NCBI RefSeq assembly: GCF_030123325.1
Contig: NZ_CP126106.1
Coordinates: 586,001-650,000 of the forward strand
Length of the DNA: 64,000 nucleotides
DNA from: Peribacillus simplex
GTDB lineage: Bacteria; Bacillota; Bacilli; Bacillales; DSM-1321
Reading direction: 5' to 3'
Shown: in pieces, positions 1 through 7,255 of the stretch
Numbering within the stretch: position 1 is the first letter of the stretch
Layout: the number at the start of each line of letters is the position of its first letter
Translations under genes and position numbers: made by a program
Notes under the pieces: generated by a model
Told to the model about the DNA's origin: nothing
The model's input: the letters and a program-made list of their open reading frames with translations, nothing else
The model's database searches: none

Positions 1-615
1 CTAAAAGATCGGCAAATCATGGTATTTTCTGCGACCCTGCCGGAGGAAACGGAAAAAGCCGCCCGGGGATTCATGAATGAACCCGAAATGATCAAGGTCG
101 ATAAGCATGAAAAAATGGAATCAAAGGTGGACCATCTTTACTTTGTTGTCGAGAGACGGGAAAAGTCCAAGATTCTGGAGAAAATCACAAGAATTAAAGA
201 TGTGAAGGCCCTTGCCTTCCTGAATGATATAGCGGAGCTGAGCGTCCTGCATGAAAAGCTGAGTTATAAAGGTATTGAAATGGGCGTGCTTCACGGTGAA
301 TCCAATAAAGTCGACAGGGAGAAGGCGTTGCGCAAGCTTCGTTCGGGAAAATCCCCAATGCTGATAGCAACGGATGTAGCGGCAAGGGGGCTTGACATTA
401 AAGGTCTTACTGCGGTCGTTCATATTGATATGGCTGACAACATCGAACAATATATCCATAGGTCTGGGAGAACTGGGCGAGCAGGTGCAGATGGCACTGT
501 CATTTCAATCGTAACGGAAAGAGAAGAGCGAGAGTTGAAAAAAATGGCTCGTGAACTGGAGATTCCATTAACGAGAGTAACCTTCTATGGTGGAAACATC
601 GTAGTCGATGAATGA
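1..615 (+). CDS. DEAD-box ATP-dependent RNA helicase, C-terminal part
   Basis: The gene enters from the left edge; the frame is open from base 1, so only the last 204 residues are visible. They start just before helicase motif III (SAT, visible residues 10-12). The whole RecA-like domain 2 follows, with motif V (ATDVAARGLD, about residues 123-132) and motif VI (HRSGRTGRAG, about 153-162). These motifs define ATP-dependent RNA unwinding enzymes of ribosome assembly and mRNA turnover. The protein stops soon after domain 2, without the long basic tail of CshA or the RNA-binding domain of DbpA/YxiN. It therefore looks like the short YfmL type; that subfamily call is inference. A strong terminator follows 12 bases after the stop codon. 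Confidence 0.93.
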   Translation, partial: LKDRQIMVFSATLPEETEKAARGFMNEPEMIKVDKHEKMESKVDHLYFVVERREKSKILEKITRIKDVKALAFLNDIAELSVLHEKLSYKGIEMGVLHGESNKVDREKALRKLRSGKSPMLIATDVAARGLDIKGLTAVVHIDMADNIEQYIHRSGRTGRAGADGTVISIVTEREERELKKMARELEIPLTRVTFYGGNIVVDE

Positions 616-627
616 TTCGAAAAAAGG

Positions 628-655
628 GACGGCCATGGCGGCTGTCTTTTTTTTT
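628..655 (+). terminator. Rho-independent terminator of the helicase gene
   Basis: A GC-rich hairpin (gacggcc paired with ggctgtc, one G-T pair) is followed by nine T residues. Confidence 0.9.
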
Positions 656-1004
656 GCTAATGCCCGTTAAGATTAAAAATTTAAAAGTTGCTCATTGTAC
701 GGAATCCCCACTACATGCTTTTCCACTTTCTGAATATGGTGGGATTCCCAGTAGAAATGGGAAGGTGCTTGTTTTTTGAATAAAATTGAACGATGAGTGC
801 CTAGGCAAAGGAATGTTCAAAAAGAAATGATCCAATAAGATCAGGATAATATAGCCGCATAGCATTTGACACTATAAATATTCGATTGTGAAATTAGACT
901 AAATTCAGGAGTTCATTAATGGGGGATGATCATGAATGAAAACGCTTCCTTTATATGGTTTTTTGACATATGATAGCAATAGACATAGGTTAGGAGGAGA
1001 CGGT
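656..1004. other. Gene-free stretch upstream of the lyase gene
   Basis: No supported gene. A weak candidate promoter is TTGACA at 866-871, followed after 17 bases by TGAAAT at 889-894. I looked for a SAM (S-box) or T-box leader, which often precedes methionine genes, and saw no conserved core of either. Confidence 0.4.
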
Positions 1005-2180
1005 ATGACAGGAAAGCATAAACATTTTGAAACGGCAGTCATCCACGAAGGATATGACTCGAAGAAGCATTTAGGAAGTTTGGCAACACCCTTATTCCAA
1101 ACCTCAACATTCACTTTCGAAAATGCCGAGCAAGGGGAAAGGCGTTTTGCCGGTATGGAAGATGGATATATTTATTCCCGCCTTGGAAATCCAACGGTAC
1201 AAGTGCTTGAAGAAAAGATTGCCGCTTTGGAAGGCGGGGAAGCTGGCCTTGCTTTCGGTTCAGGCATGGCTGCCGTTTCAGCAGTGCTTTTTGCGTTAAC
1301 AAAAACAGATGACCACATCCTGTGCTCACAGGGGCTATATGGTTGTACATTTGGCCTCCTGCAGCTAATGAATAATAAATACCGCATCACACATGATTTT
1401 TGTGAAATGGATTCAGAAGAACAGGTAAGGAAAATGATCCGGCCGGAAACGACCTGCATATATGTAGAAACCCCGATCAATCCGACGATGAAAATGATTG
1501 ACTTGCAGATGGTGGTGAGAGTTGCGAAGGAATATAATGTGACGGTCGTAGTCGATAATACGTTTTCAACTCCCTACCTACAGAGACCGCTTGAATATGG
1601 CTGTGATATCGTCCTTCATAGCGCTACGAAATATCTTTGCGGGCATGGGGATGTCGTTGCGGGACTTGTCGTCGGTAAGAAGGAATTCATGAATCAGGTA
1701 GCTGGGACTACACAGAAAGATATCGGTGGTATCATTTCACCATTCGATGCTTGGTTACTATTGAGGGGGTTAAAGACCTTGCCTGTCAGGATGGACCGTC
1801 ATTCGGACAATGCAATGGCAATCTTTCAAGAACTTAAGGAACATCCAAAGGTGAAAAAGGTATATTATCCAGGTGATGAAGATTCACCGGATCATTATAT
1901 AAGGCAAAAACAAATGAAACATGGAGGCGGCCTTATCTCTTTCGAATTGCATGGCACAAAACAGGATGCACAGGAATTCCTCAATAAATTGAAACTTATC
2001 AAAATTGCAGTAAGTCTAGGGGATGCCGAAACATTGATCCAGCATCCCGCTACCATGACGCACTCTGCCGTTCCTGAAGATTCACGGGAACAAATGGGCA
2101 TCAGTGACCAACTGGTCCGTCTCTCAGTTGGCCTTGAGGCTTGGGAGGATGTCTGGCAAGATCTTCAGCAAGCATTTTAG
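1005..2180 (+). CDS. megL: PLP-dependent methionine gamma-lyase-like enzyme
   Basis: 391 residues of the Cys/Met metabolism PLP enzyme family. The PLP lysine is K209 in SATKY, and D184 lies in VVDNTFSTPY. The YSRLGNPT segment (57-64) contributes to the phosphate site of the neighbouring subunit. LYGCTF places a cysteine at position 114, matching the Cys that distinguishes methionine gamma-lyase from cystathionine gamma-synthase and gamma-lyase. The expected reaction is L-methionine to methanethiol, 2-oxobutyrate and ammonia in the cytosol. The ATG at 1005 is chosen because aggagga lies just before it; an in-frame ATG at 936 has no ribosome site. The gene converges on a TspO-like gene with only 13 bases between, so no terminator fits there. 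Cystathionine gamma-lyase activity remains possible. Confidence 0.85.
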   Translation: MTGKHKHFETAVIHEGYDSKKHLGSLATPLFQTSTFTFENAEQGERRFAGMEDGYIYSRLGNPTVQVLEEKIAALEGGEAGLAFGSGMAAVSAVLFALTKTDDHILCSQGLYGCTFGLLQLMNNKYRITHDFCEMDSEEQVRKMIRPETTCIYVETPINPTMKMIDLQMVVRVAKEYNVTVVVDNTFSTPYLQRPLEYGCDIVLHSATKYLCGHGDVVAGLVVGKKEFMNQVAGTTQKDIGGIISPFDAWLLLRGLKTLPVRMDRHSDNAMAIFQELKEHPKVKKVYYPGDEDSPDHYIRQKQMKHGGGLISFELHGTKQDAQEFLNKLKLIKIAVSLGDAETLIQHPATMTHSAVPEDSREQMGISDQLVRLSVGLEAWEDVWQDLQQAF

Positions 2181-2193
2181 GGTACCATATCCC

Positions 2194-2925
2194 TCATTTG
2201 TTCCTCCTATTTTTAATGAAGATGGTGATGGATACGATAAAAGTGATGGCAGCCAGGATATAAGAAATATCTGTGATTACAGGATAGGCGTCGCTATTTC
2301 GTATCCCGATGCCTATGAACGCCCAAACGAATACGAGAGGATAGCACCAATCCCGGTTTTTACCTGCAAAGACAAAGGCCAAGGCTGTTGCTGCAATCAG
2401 CAGGACGATCGTCCAGATTATACTGGAAACCCCAAAACCATCCCATTTGATATAGGTGAGGTAATAAGAAATGTCAGCTATGGCTGCAACACTTACCCAG
2501 CCTGCATAAACGGAAAACGGAAATAGGTCGAAAGCAGCATGCTCCACTTTTTTCATTCTTGTATAAATGACCATTAAAGTAGCCAACAGGGCAAAGATAA
2601 TGAATACGGATAACAAAAAACGTTCATAGTGCCAAGCCAAAAGCCAAGCGCCATTCAGGACACAGCTTAAAGTGAACCAAGGGAAGGATGCCTTATAAGC
2701 AGGGCTGTTTTGATGTTTACTTAAAAACTGCCTGAATACCCAAATGGCGAGCAGGAAATAGATCAAGCCCCATATGGAAAATACATAACCGGCAGGAGTG
2801 AAAAAGACATCAAGTTTATCGGAAATCTCTCCTGATGTTTGGCCGTTCAATGGCAGGAAGTTGGCTAAAAAATTCATCGTGACGACGAACAGGTAGAAAA
2901 TCAAGTTAATGATGGAAATAAACAT
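2194..2925 (-). CDS. TspO-like tryptophan-rich integral membrane protein
   Basis: 243 residues with about seven hydrophobic segments and many tryptophans. The stretch PAGYVFSIWGLIY near residue 45 matches the loop typical of tryptophan-rich sensory (TspO/MBR-related) proteins. The protein is longer than classical five-helix TspO (about 155 residues), so it belongs to the larger related group and porphyrin binding is not certain. The start at 2925 is supported by aaggagg seven bases upstream; the longer open frame begins with an unlikely Arg/Lys-rich leader. Role unknown; location is the cytoplasmic membrane. Confidence 0.75.
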   Translation of the reverse strand: MFISIINLIFYLFVVTMNFLANFLPLNGQTSGEISDKLDVFFTPAGYVFSIWGLIYFLLAIWVFRQFLSKHQNSPAYKASFPWFTLSCVLNGAWLLAWHYERFLLSVFIIFALLATLMVIYTRMKKVEHAAFDLFPFSVYAGWVSVAAIADISYYLTYIKWDGFGVSSIIWTIVLLIAATALAFVFAGKNRDWCYPLVFVWAFIGIGIRNSDAYPVITDISYILAAITFIVSITIFIKNRRNK

Positions 2926-3151
2926 GGGCTTCCTCCTTGTATGAATTATGACCCTTCTAACCTTATTCCACATATTTAGCCTGGTTAATCTTTTCGGAGC
3001 ACATCGGGGGTACTTGGGGGTCATTTTTCCAAAAAGAGAGGAAGTTCCTGTAACAATTGAACCATTTAAGGTTAGAAATTTTACACCTTCACTTTATGGT
3101 AATAAAATAATCAAAGATTCATATTATTTAGTCATTCGGGGTCGTAAGATA

Positions 3152-3379
3152 TCATATAAAATAAAAACCCCCAAAAACCTTTGTGTAAAAGGGTTTTAGG
3201 CGGTTTTTGTTTGTGTATTTCATAGTTTGGTAGGAAATTCGGCAGGGAATCTGAAATAATAACAAAACACTGGAGTAATTGTTCAGCATTTTTTTAAGTA
3301 CTTTAGCTGCATCATCCTGCATGTTTGGCATCAAATGAGAATAGGTATCTAAGGTAATTTTGATGGAATAATATAACAA
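3152..3379 (-). pseudogene. Tyrosine-recombinase (integrase) C-terminal remnant
   Basis: The reverse-strand frame contains ITLDTYSHLMPNMQDDAA, the tail of phage/ICE tyrosine integrases that includes the catalytic tyrosine (the Y of TYSH). Only this end remains: no Arg or His boxes are found upstream, and the frame runs on into unrelated residues. The surrounding bases 2926-3622 hold no other supported gene. A small inverted repeat (gcgaca/tgtcgt) at about 3390-3417 is of unclear use. The fragment marks the edge of a decayed integrated element. Confidence 0.65.
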
Positions 3380-3622
3380 TTATTATGGGGCGACAATCCT
3401 TACAGATGTCGTCTTTAGTTGATTTACATAACTACCTCAGAGAACATTGTACTATGAGTGTTACAATTATCTTGAGGTGGTAACTTTGTTTATTTCTCCA
3501 TTCAAACAGAGCAACCCTTCGAAGACGAAGATTTCATAACGGAACTAAAGTTATCAATTTTTGCATCTTAGATTCTGGGTTTATGCCAATTAAAGAACAT
3601 AAATACTAAAAGCTTAATTAGT

Positions 3623-4129
3623 TTATGGAATAGAGCCGCCATTTGATAAAGTATCATTGGATATATTTACATTTACAATTGGATTACCTACGTTTGAAAT
3701 AGTATCGGTATCATTTTGAGTCTGGGCCTGAAGTTGGGCCTGAAGTTGGGCCTGAAGTTGGGCCTGAAGTTGGGCCTGAAGTTGAGCTTGAAGTTGAGCT
3801 TGGGCTTGAAGTTGAGCTTGAAGTTGCTCTTGTTTTTGTTGTTGTTGTTGAAGTTGGAATTGAAAATTTTCTAATTTAGACTTACAATCATCATGAGTTT
3901 CATAATCGCAGCAATTTTTCTTCTTACAATAATCATCGTGAGTTTCATAATCGCAGCAATTTTTCTTCTTACAACAATCATCGTGAGTTTCATAATCGCA
4001 GCAATTTTTCTTCTTGCAACAATCATCGTGAGAGTCATAATCACGGCGTTTTCTCTTCTTACAACAGTCATCGTGAGAGTCATGATCACGGCGTTTTCTC
4101 TTCTTACAACAGTCATCGTGATAATACAT
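3623..4129 (-). CDS. Cys/Lys/Asp-repeat and Gln-repeat protein, possible spore surface protein
   Basis: 168 residues in three parts. Residues 4-78 are five 15-residue units of the type HDDCCKKRKRRDYDS, with later units HDDCCKKKNCCDYET. Residues 102-137 are QLQA repeats. Residues 138-168 form a polar tail rich in N, S, D, T and I. There is no signal peptide or membrane segment. A good ribosome site (aaaggagtgat) precedes the ATG at 4129. Cys- and Lys-rich tandem repeats with a polar tail recall Bacillus spore coat and exosporium proteins, but I recognise no named family, so that role is inference. The gene lies inside the decayed mobile region and could be cargo. Confidence 0.7.
   Translation of the reverse strand: MYYHDDCCKKRKRRDHDSHDDCCKKRKRRDYDSHDDCCKKKNCCDYETHDDCCKKKNCCDYETHDDYCKKKNCCDYETHDDCKSKLENFQFQLQQQQQKQEQLQAQLQAQAQLQAQLQAQLQAQLQAQLQAQLQAQTQNDTDTISNVGNPIVNVNISNDTLSNGGSIP
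3719..3826. repeat. 12-bp tandem repeats (gggcctgaagtt type)
   Basis: Consecutive 12-base units encode QLQA on the reverse strand. The most uniform copies run through about 3723-3785; later copies drift (gagcttgaagtt), which suggests recent expansion at one end. Confidence 0.85.
3896..4120. repeat. Five 45-bp coding tandem repeats
   Basis: Five near-identical 45-base units encode 15-residue Cys/Lys/Asp repeats on the reverse strand. Two subtypes exist: two units with KRKRRD at the N-terminal end and three with KKNCCD. Confidence 0.9.
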
Positions 4130-4308
4130 AAAAATATCACTCCTTTTTTTCCTATACTTTAAGTTACTTTTTGAGGTGCATTCTTTTGGACAAGTATCCC
4201 TATTTTCCTATTATATGAACATTTTCAAAAAATGATTGAGCACTCTCCCTATTTTGATTTTTGATAGTTACTTAATTTCGATGCATGTCATAACCAGATT
4301 AAGAAAAA

Positions 4309-4617
4309 ATGAATTTGGTTGTGCTTTTAGGGATTGAGGAAAATAACCGGATAAAGCCAGCTGGCATAATGGAGTTTGTCCCTTCTGCAGCGAGTCAGTA
4401 CCAGGATTTAATTGTCATTTCTTTGGATCCAAAGATTAAATGTAAAGTAAAGATGGCTACACCAACCAGGGACGAGCTACAAGAAGCACTGGAACCAAAA
4501 CACGTACAAGAGATATTAGGCATAGGACGAAGCCAGACTTATGAATTATTCAATAAACCTCCCTTTCACGTTGTAAAATCGGAAGGATATACAAAGTTTC
4601 AAAAATTACTTTTTTAA
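4309..4617 (+). pseudogene. Chimeric remnant: DNA-ligase tail joined to excisionase-like HTH
   Basis: One 102-codon frame that reads as two unrelated pieces. Residues about 8-50 (GIEENNRIKPAGIMEFVPS and the following PKIKCKVKM) resemble the OB-fold end of ATP-dependent DNA ligases. Residues about 56-90 (LEPKHVQEILGIGRSQTYEL, then FHVVK) resemble the small MerR-like HTH of phage/ICE excisionases. The HTH similarity stops after FHVVK, consistent with a frameshift. There is no convincing ribosome site at the ATG. A terminator follows. I read it as deletion debris from a mobile element; a small functional HTH protein cannot be excluded. Confidence 0.5.
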
Positions 4618-4629
4618 TGGTTAGATGGA

Positions 4630-4660
4630 GAACAAGGAAATTGATTCCTTGTTCTTTTTA
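4630..4660 (+). terminator. Rho-independent terminator
   Basis: A perfect 10-bp stem (gaacaaggaa/ttccttgttc) with a 5-base loop is followed by TTTTTA. It closes the remnant gene before the riboflavin operon. Confidence 0.85.
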
Positions 4661-4849
4661 TTTTGTCATGGTAATATGACATTAATTAAAAGCGAGCACA
4701 GTGGTAGGTTTTTGGTAGGATACTTGGTAGGAATGAGCAACATTCAACAGAATTACAAAACATTTCGAAAAATATCATAACCGTAAAAACCCTATAACAA
4801 AGGCTTTTAAATAACAACATAATACTAGAAAACACAGCGATGTGTTGAT

Positions 4850-4980
4850 AGTGTCCTTCGGGGTCGGGTGAAAATCCCAACCGGCGGTGATGAAGAAATT
4901 CTAAGCCCGCGAGCCTGATAAAGGCAGGATTTGGTGAGATTCCAAAGCCGACAGTACAGTCTGGATGGGAGAAGGACGTG
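4850..4980 (+). promoter_or_regulatory. FMN riboswitch (RFN element)
   Basis: The conserved RFN blocks appear in order: tccttcggggtcggg, ccaaccggcggtgat, agcccgcgagcc, ggcaggatttggtgagattc, aaagccgacagt and ggatgggagaagga. The P1 stem pairs the first tccttc with the last gaagga. Such elements bind FMN and stop transcription or translation of riboflavin genes when flavin is plentiful. It lies 150-280 bases before ribE, with terminator hairpins between. Confidence 0.97.
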
Positions 4981-4992
4981 TGGAACCCAAGT

Positions 4993-5056
4993 GTATACGT
5001 ACGCCTAATTTTTCAAAAATGAAAACATTAGGCTTTTTAGGTATACAATTTTTTTC
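4993..5056 (+). terminator. Riboswitch expression-platform terminator
   Basis: The inner stem is gcctaat/attaggc (5003-5009 and 5027-5033), followed by ctttttag. An outer gtatac/gtatac pair leads to a T7 run at about 5050-5055. Its place directly after the RFN element fits a transcription-attenuation switch. Confidence 0.8.
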
Positions 5057-5076
5057 ACTCATTTCTCCTGCTAACT

Positions 5077-5103
5077 CCTTAGGTCATCCTAAGGGGTTTT
5101 TTA
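5077..5103 (+). terminator. Second terminator just before ribE
   Basis: A perfect ccttagg/cctaagg stem with a TCAT loop is followed by GGTTTTTT. It ends about 24 bases before the ribE start, downstream of the RFN terminator. Confidence 0.75.
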
Positions 5104-5126
5104 TATTTTATAAAAGGGGGAAAAAC

Positions 5127-5765
5127 ATGTTTACGGGAATCATTGAGGATGTCGGTACCGTACATTCCTTGAAAAAAGGAAAAAGCAGTATGGAGTTATC
5201 GATTCGTTCTGAAAAAATCCTTGAAGATGTGCATCTGGGGGATAGTATTTCAGTCAACGGGGTCTGCTTGACGGTAACATCCTTCACAAAAAGTTTGTTT
5301 ACGGTCGACGTGATGCCGGAAACGGTCAAAGCTTCCACGATCCGGACGTTAAAATTGGGATCACCTGTTAATCTCGAACGAGCCATGAGTGCACAGGGAA
5401 GGTTTGGCGGTCATTTTGTTTCAGGTCATATCGACGGAACCGGAACGATCATAAAAAAAGAACGGAAAGAAAATGCCGTATATTATGTAATCCAATTGGA
5501 AGAAGGGCTTAATACATTCTGCATTCCAAAAGGTTCCGTGGCCATTGATGGAACGAGCTTGACGATATTTGGGATCGAAAGGAACCTTTTGACTGTGTCA
5601 CTGATTCCATTGACTCATCAGGACACCATATTGGGACAAAAAGCGGCTGGCGATATTGTTAACATCGAAAATGACATGATAGGGAAATATATAATACATC
5701 AAATGAAAAATGGCAATCCAAAACCAGGACTGAATTTAGAGTTTTTGGCAGAGCATGGATTCTAA
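5127..5765 (+). CDS. ribE: Riboflavin synthase alpha subunit
   Basis: 212 residues, the usual length. It begins with the hallmark MFTGIIEDVG and carries two lumazine-binding repeats. The second repeat opens near MSAQGRFGGHFVSGHIDGTG, with conserved SGHIDG. The enzyme dismutates two 6,7-dimethyl-8-ribityllumazine molecules into riboflavin as a cytosolic homotrimer. The start is fixed by the family N-terminus and by aaggggg eight bases upstream; the longer frame from 4965 would run through the riboswitch. It is first in the RFN-controlled set ribE-ribB-ribH, 15 bases before ribB. Confidence 0.97.
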   Translation: MFTGIIEDVGTVHSLKKGKSSMELSIRSEKILEDVHLGDSISVNGVCLTVTSFTKSLFTVDVMPETVKASTIRTLKLGSPVNLERAMSAQGRFGGHFVSGHIDGTGTIIKKERKENAVYYVIQLEEGLNTFCIPKGSVAIDGTSLTIFGIERNLLTVSLIPLTHQDTILGQKAAGDIVNIENDMIGKYIIHQMKNGNPKPGLNLEFLAEHGF

Positions 5766-5780
5766 TAATAGGGCGGTGTA

Positions 5781-6431
5781 ATGATGTTCCATACAATAGA
5801 AGAAGCAATAGAAGATTTGAAGGCTGGCAAGGTAGTAATCGTATCCGATGATGAAGACCGTGAAAATGAAGGGGATTTTGTAGTGTTGGCCGAAAAGGCG
5901 ACACCGGAAGCGATTAATTTCATGGCGACTCATGGACGTGGTTTGATTTGTACAACCATCACTGAAGAACTGGCAGCGAAATTGAAACTGCATCCTATGG
6001 TAGGTGAAAATACCGATCATCATGGCACTGCTTTTACGGTAAGTGTCGATCATAAAAGCACCTCTACAGGAATCAGTGCTTTTGAACGGTCCTTGACCAT
6101 CCTTGAACTTCTTAATGAAGATTCTGTGGCTGAAGATTTCCAAAGGCCTGGTCACACTTTTCCGATAGTCGCTAAAGAAGGCGGCGTATTGAGAAGGGCA
6201 GGACATACGGAGGCATCGGTGGACTTGGCGAAGTTATGCGGTGCCGCTCCAGCGGGTGTCATTTGTGAGATCATGAATGAAGATGGATCGATGGCCCGCG
6301 TATCCGATTTAGAAGTCATCGCTGATAAATTTAACCTGAAATTCATTACGATAGCCGATTTGATTCGGTATCTTGAACAAAATGATTCAATTGGGAAACA
6401 GGAACTTGAACTGAACATCCCGAAAGCTTGA
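5781..6431 (+). CDS. ribB: 3,4-dihydroxy-2-butanone 4-phosphate synthase, no RibA domain
   Basis: 216 residues. The acidic metal/substrate motif SDDEDRENEGD (about 22-32), HGRGLIC and RPGHTFPI...RAGHTEASVDL are all present, so the enzyme should convert ribulose 5-phosphate to dihydroxybutanone phosphate. Bacillus normally has a roughly 400-residue RibBA fusion with GTP cyclohydrolase II. Here the protein ends just after the domain, with a tail (QELELNIPKA) resembling the linker that normally leads into RibA. No RibA-coding sequence follows before ribH. The tail suggests loss of RibA from a fused ancestor, though stand-alone RibB proteins are also known. Confidence 0.95.
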   Translation: MMFHTIEEAIEDLKAGKVVIVSDDEDRENEGDFVVLAEKATPEAINFMATHGRGLICTTITEELAAKLKLHPMVGENTDHHGTAFTVSVDHKSTSTGISAFERSLTILELLNEDSVAEDFQRPGHTFPIVAKEGGVLRRAGHTEASVDLAKLCGAAPAGVICEIMNEDGSMARVSDLEVIADKFNLKFITIADLIRYLEQNDSIGKQELELNIPKA

Positions 6432-6500
6432 AGGGTTATTAGGAATTAAGTCTTAACGTGAAAAAATGATATTGTTTTTTAAAATTAGGAGGAATTGGAC

Positions 6501-6971
6501 ATGGGGAAAACTATTGAAGCACAATTAATCGGATCAGGTTTGAAAGTCGGAATCGTGGTAGGAAGATTTAATGAGTTTATCACAAGCAAGCTTTTAGGAG
6601 GGGCATTGGATGGCCTTAAGCGTCATGGCGTTGATGAGAATGATGTTGACATCGCTTGGGTCCCGGGTGCTTTTGAACTTCCGTTAATTGCTAAGAAACT
6701 TGTGAATACAGGTAAATATGATGCGGTAATCGGTCTAGGGACGGTAATCAGGGGTGCCACTTCACATTATGATTATGTATGCAATGAAGCAGCTAAAGGC
6801 ATGGCTTCCGTGTCATTGGAAACAGGTGTACCGGTTATCTTCGGTTTGCTGACAACTGAAAATATTGAACAAGCCATTGAACGTGCAGGAACGAAATCAG
6901 GTAATAAAGGCTATGAAGCTGCGGTTAGTGCGATTGAAATGGCCAACCTTGGAAAATTAATAGAACAGTGA
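6501..6971 (+). CDS. ribH: 6,7-dimethyl-8-ribityllumazine synthase
   Basis: 156 residues, the full family length. Recognisable segments are VGRFNEFITSKLLGGALDG, WVPGAFELPL, the substrate loop GTVIRGATSHYDYV with the catalytic histidine, and GVPVIFGLLTTEN. The enzyme condenses the RibB and RibD-pathway products and forms 60-subunit capsids in Bacillus. The ATG at 6501 sits seven bases after aggagg; the TTG at 6495 is too close. It is the last gene of the set; a strong terminator follows. Confidence 0.97.
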   Translation: MGKTIEAQLIGSGLKVGIVVGRFNEFITSKLLGGALDGLKRHGVDENDVDIAWVPGAFELPLIAKKLVNTGKYDAVIGLGTVIRGATSHYDYVCNEAAKGMASVSLETGVPVIFGLLTTENIEQAIERAGTKSGNKGYEAAVSAIEMANLGKLIEQ

Positions 6972-6983
6972 TTTCACATAAGG

Positions 6984-7017
6984 AAGCCGCAGGGAATAAC
7001 ATTCCTGCGGCTTTTTT
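6984..7017 (+). terminator. Terminator of the rib genes
   Basis: The stem aagccgcagg/cctgcggctt is followed by T residues, 12 bases after the ribH stop codon. Confidence 0.92.
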
Positions 7018-7255
7018 AATTGTCAGATTGTAAATACCTCGATTTCAAAGTTATGTGGTTTCATTAAATACCGGTATAAATCATGGAAAATAAAGAATCA
7101 TTAGGGGATTTTCAAAAAAAAAACCGAACAAAAGCATCACGTAATGGAACCAAGATAAAATATGCGGATATGATTATGCTACAATTGTAAAGATTGCAAT
7201 TGAAATTCATGACTTTAGGGAAAAGTAATTTTATTAGTTATTAGGAGGGGTTTGT

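Noticed and set aside
656..1004. SAM riboswitch or T-box before the methionine gamma-lyase gene
   Set aside because: No conserved S-box core and no T-box sequence could be found.
3893..4162. Hydrophobic open frame opposite the repeat-protein gene, and evenly spaced repeats resembling a CRISPR array
   Set aside because: The repeats are contiguous 45-bp coding units without spacers, and the opposite frame is a by-product of them; it has no ribosome site.
2926..4810. Functional prophage
   Set aside because: No structural, replication or lysis genes; only an integrase tail and a scrambled HTH fragment remain.
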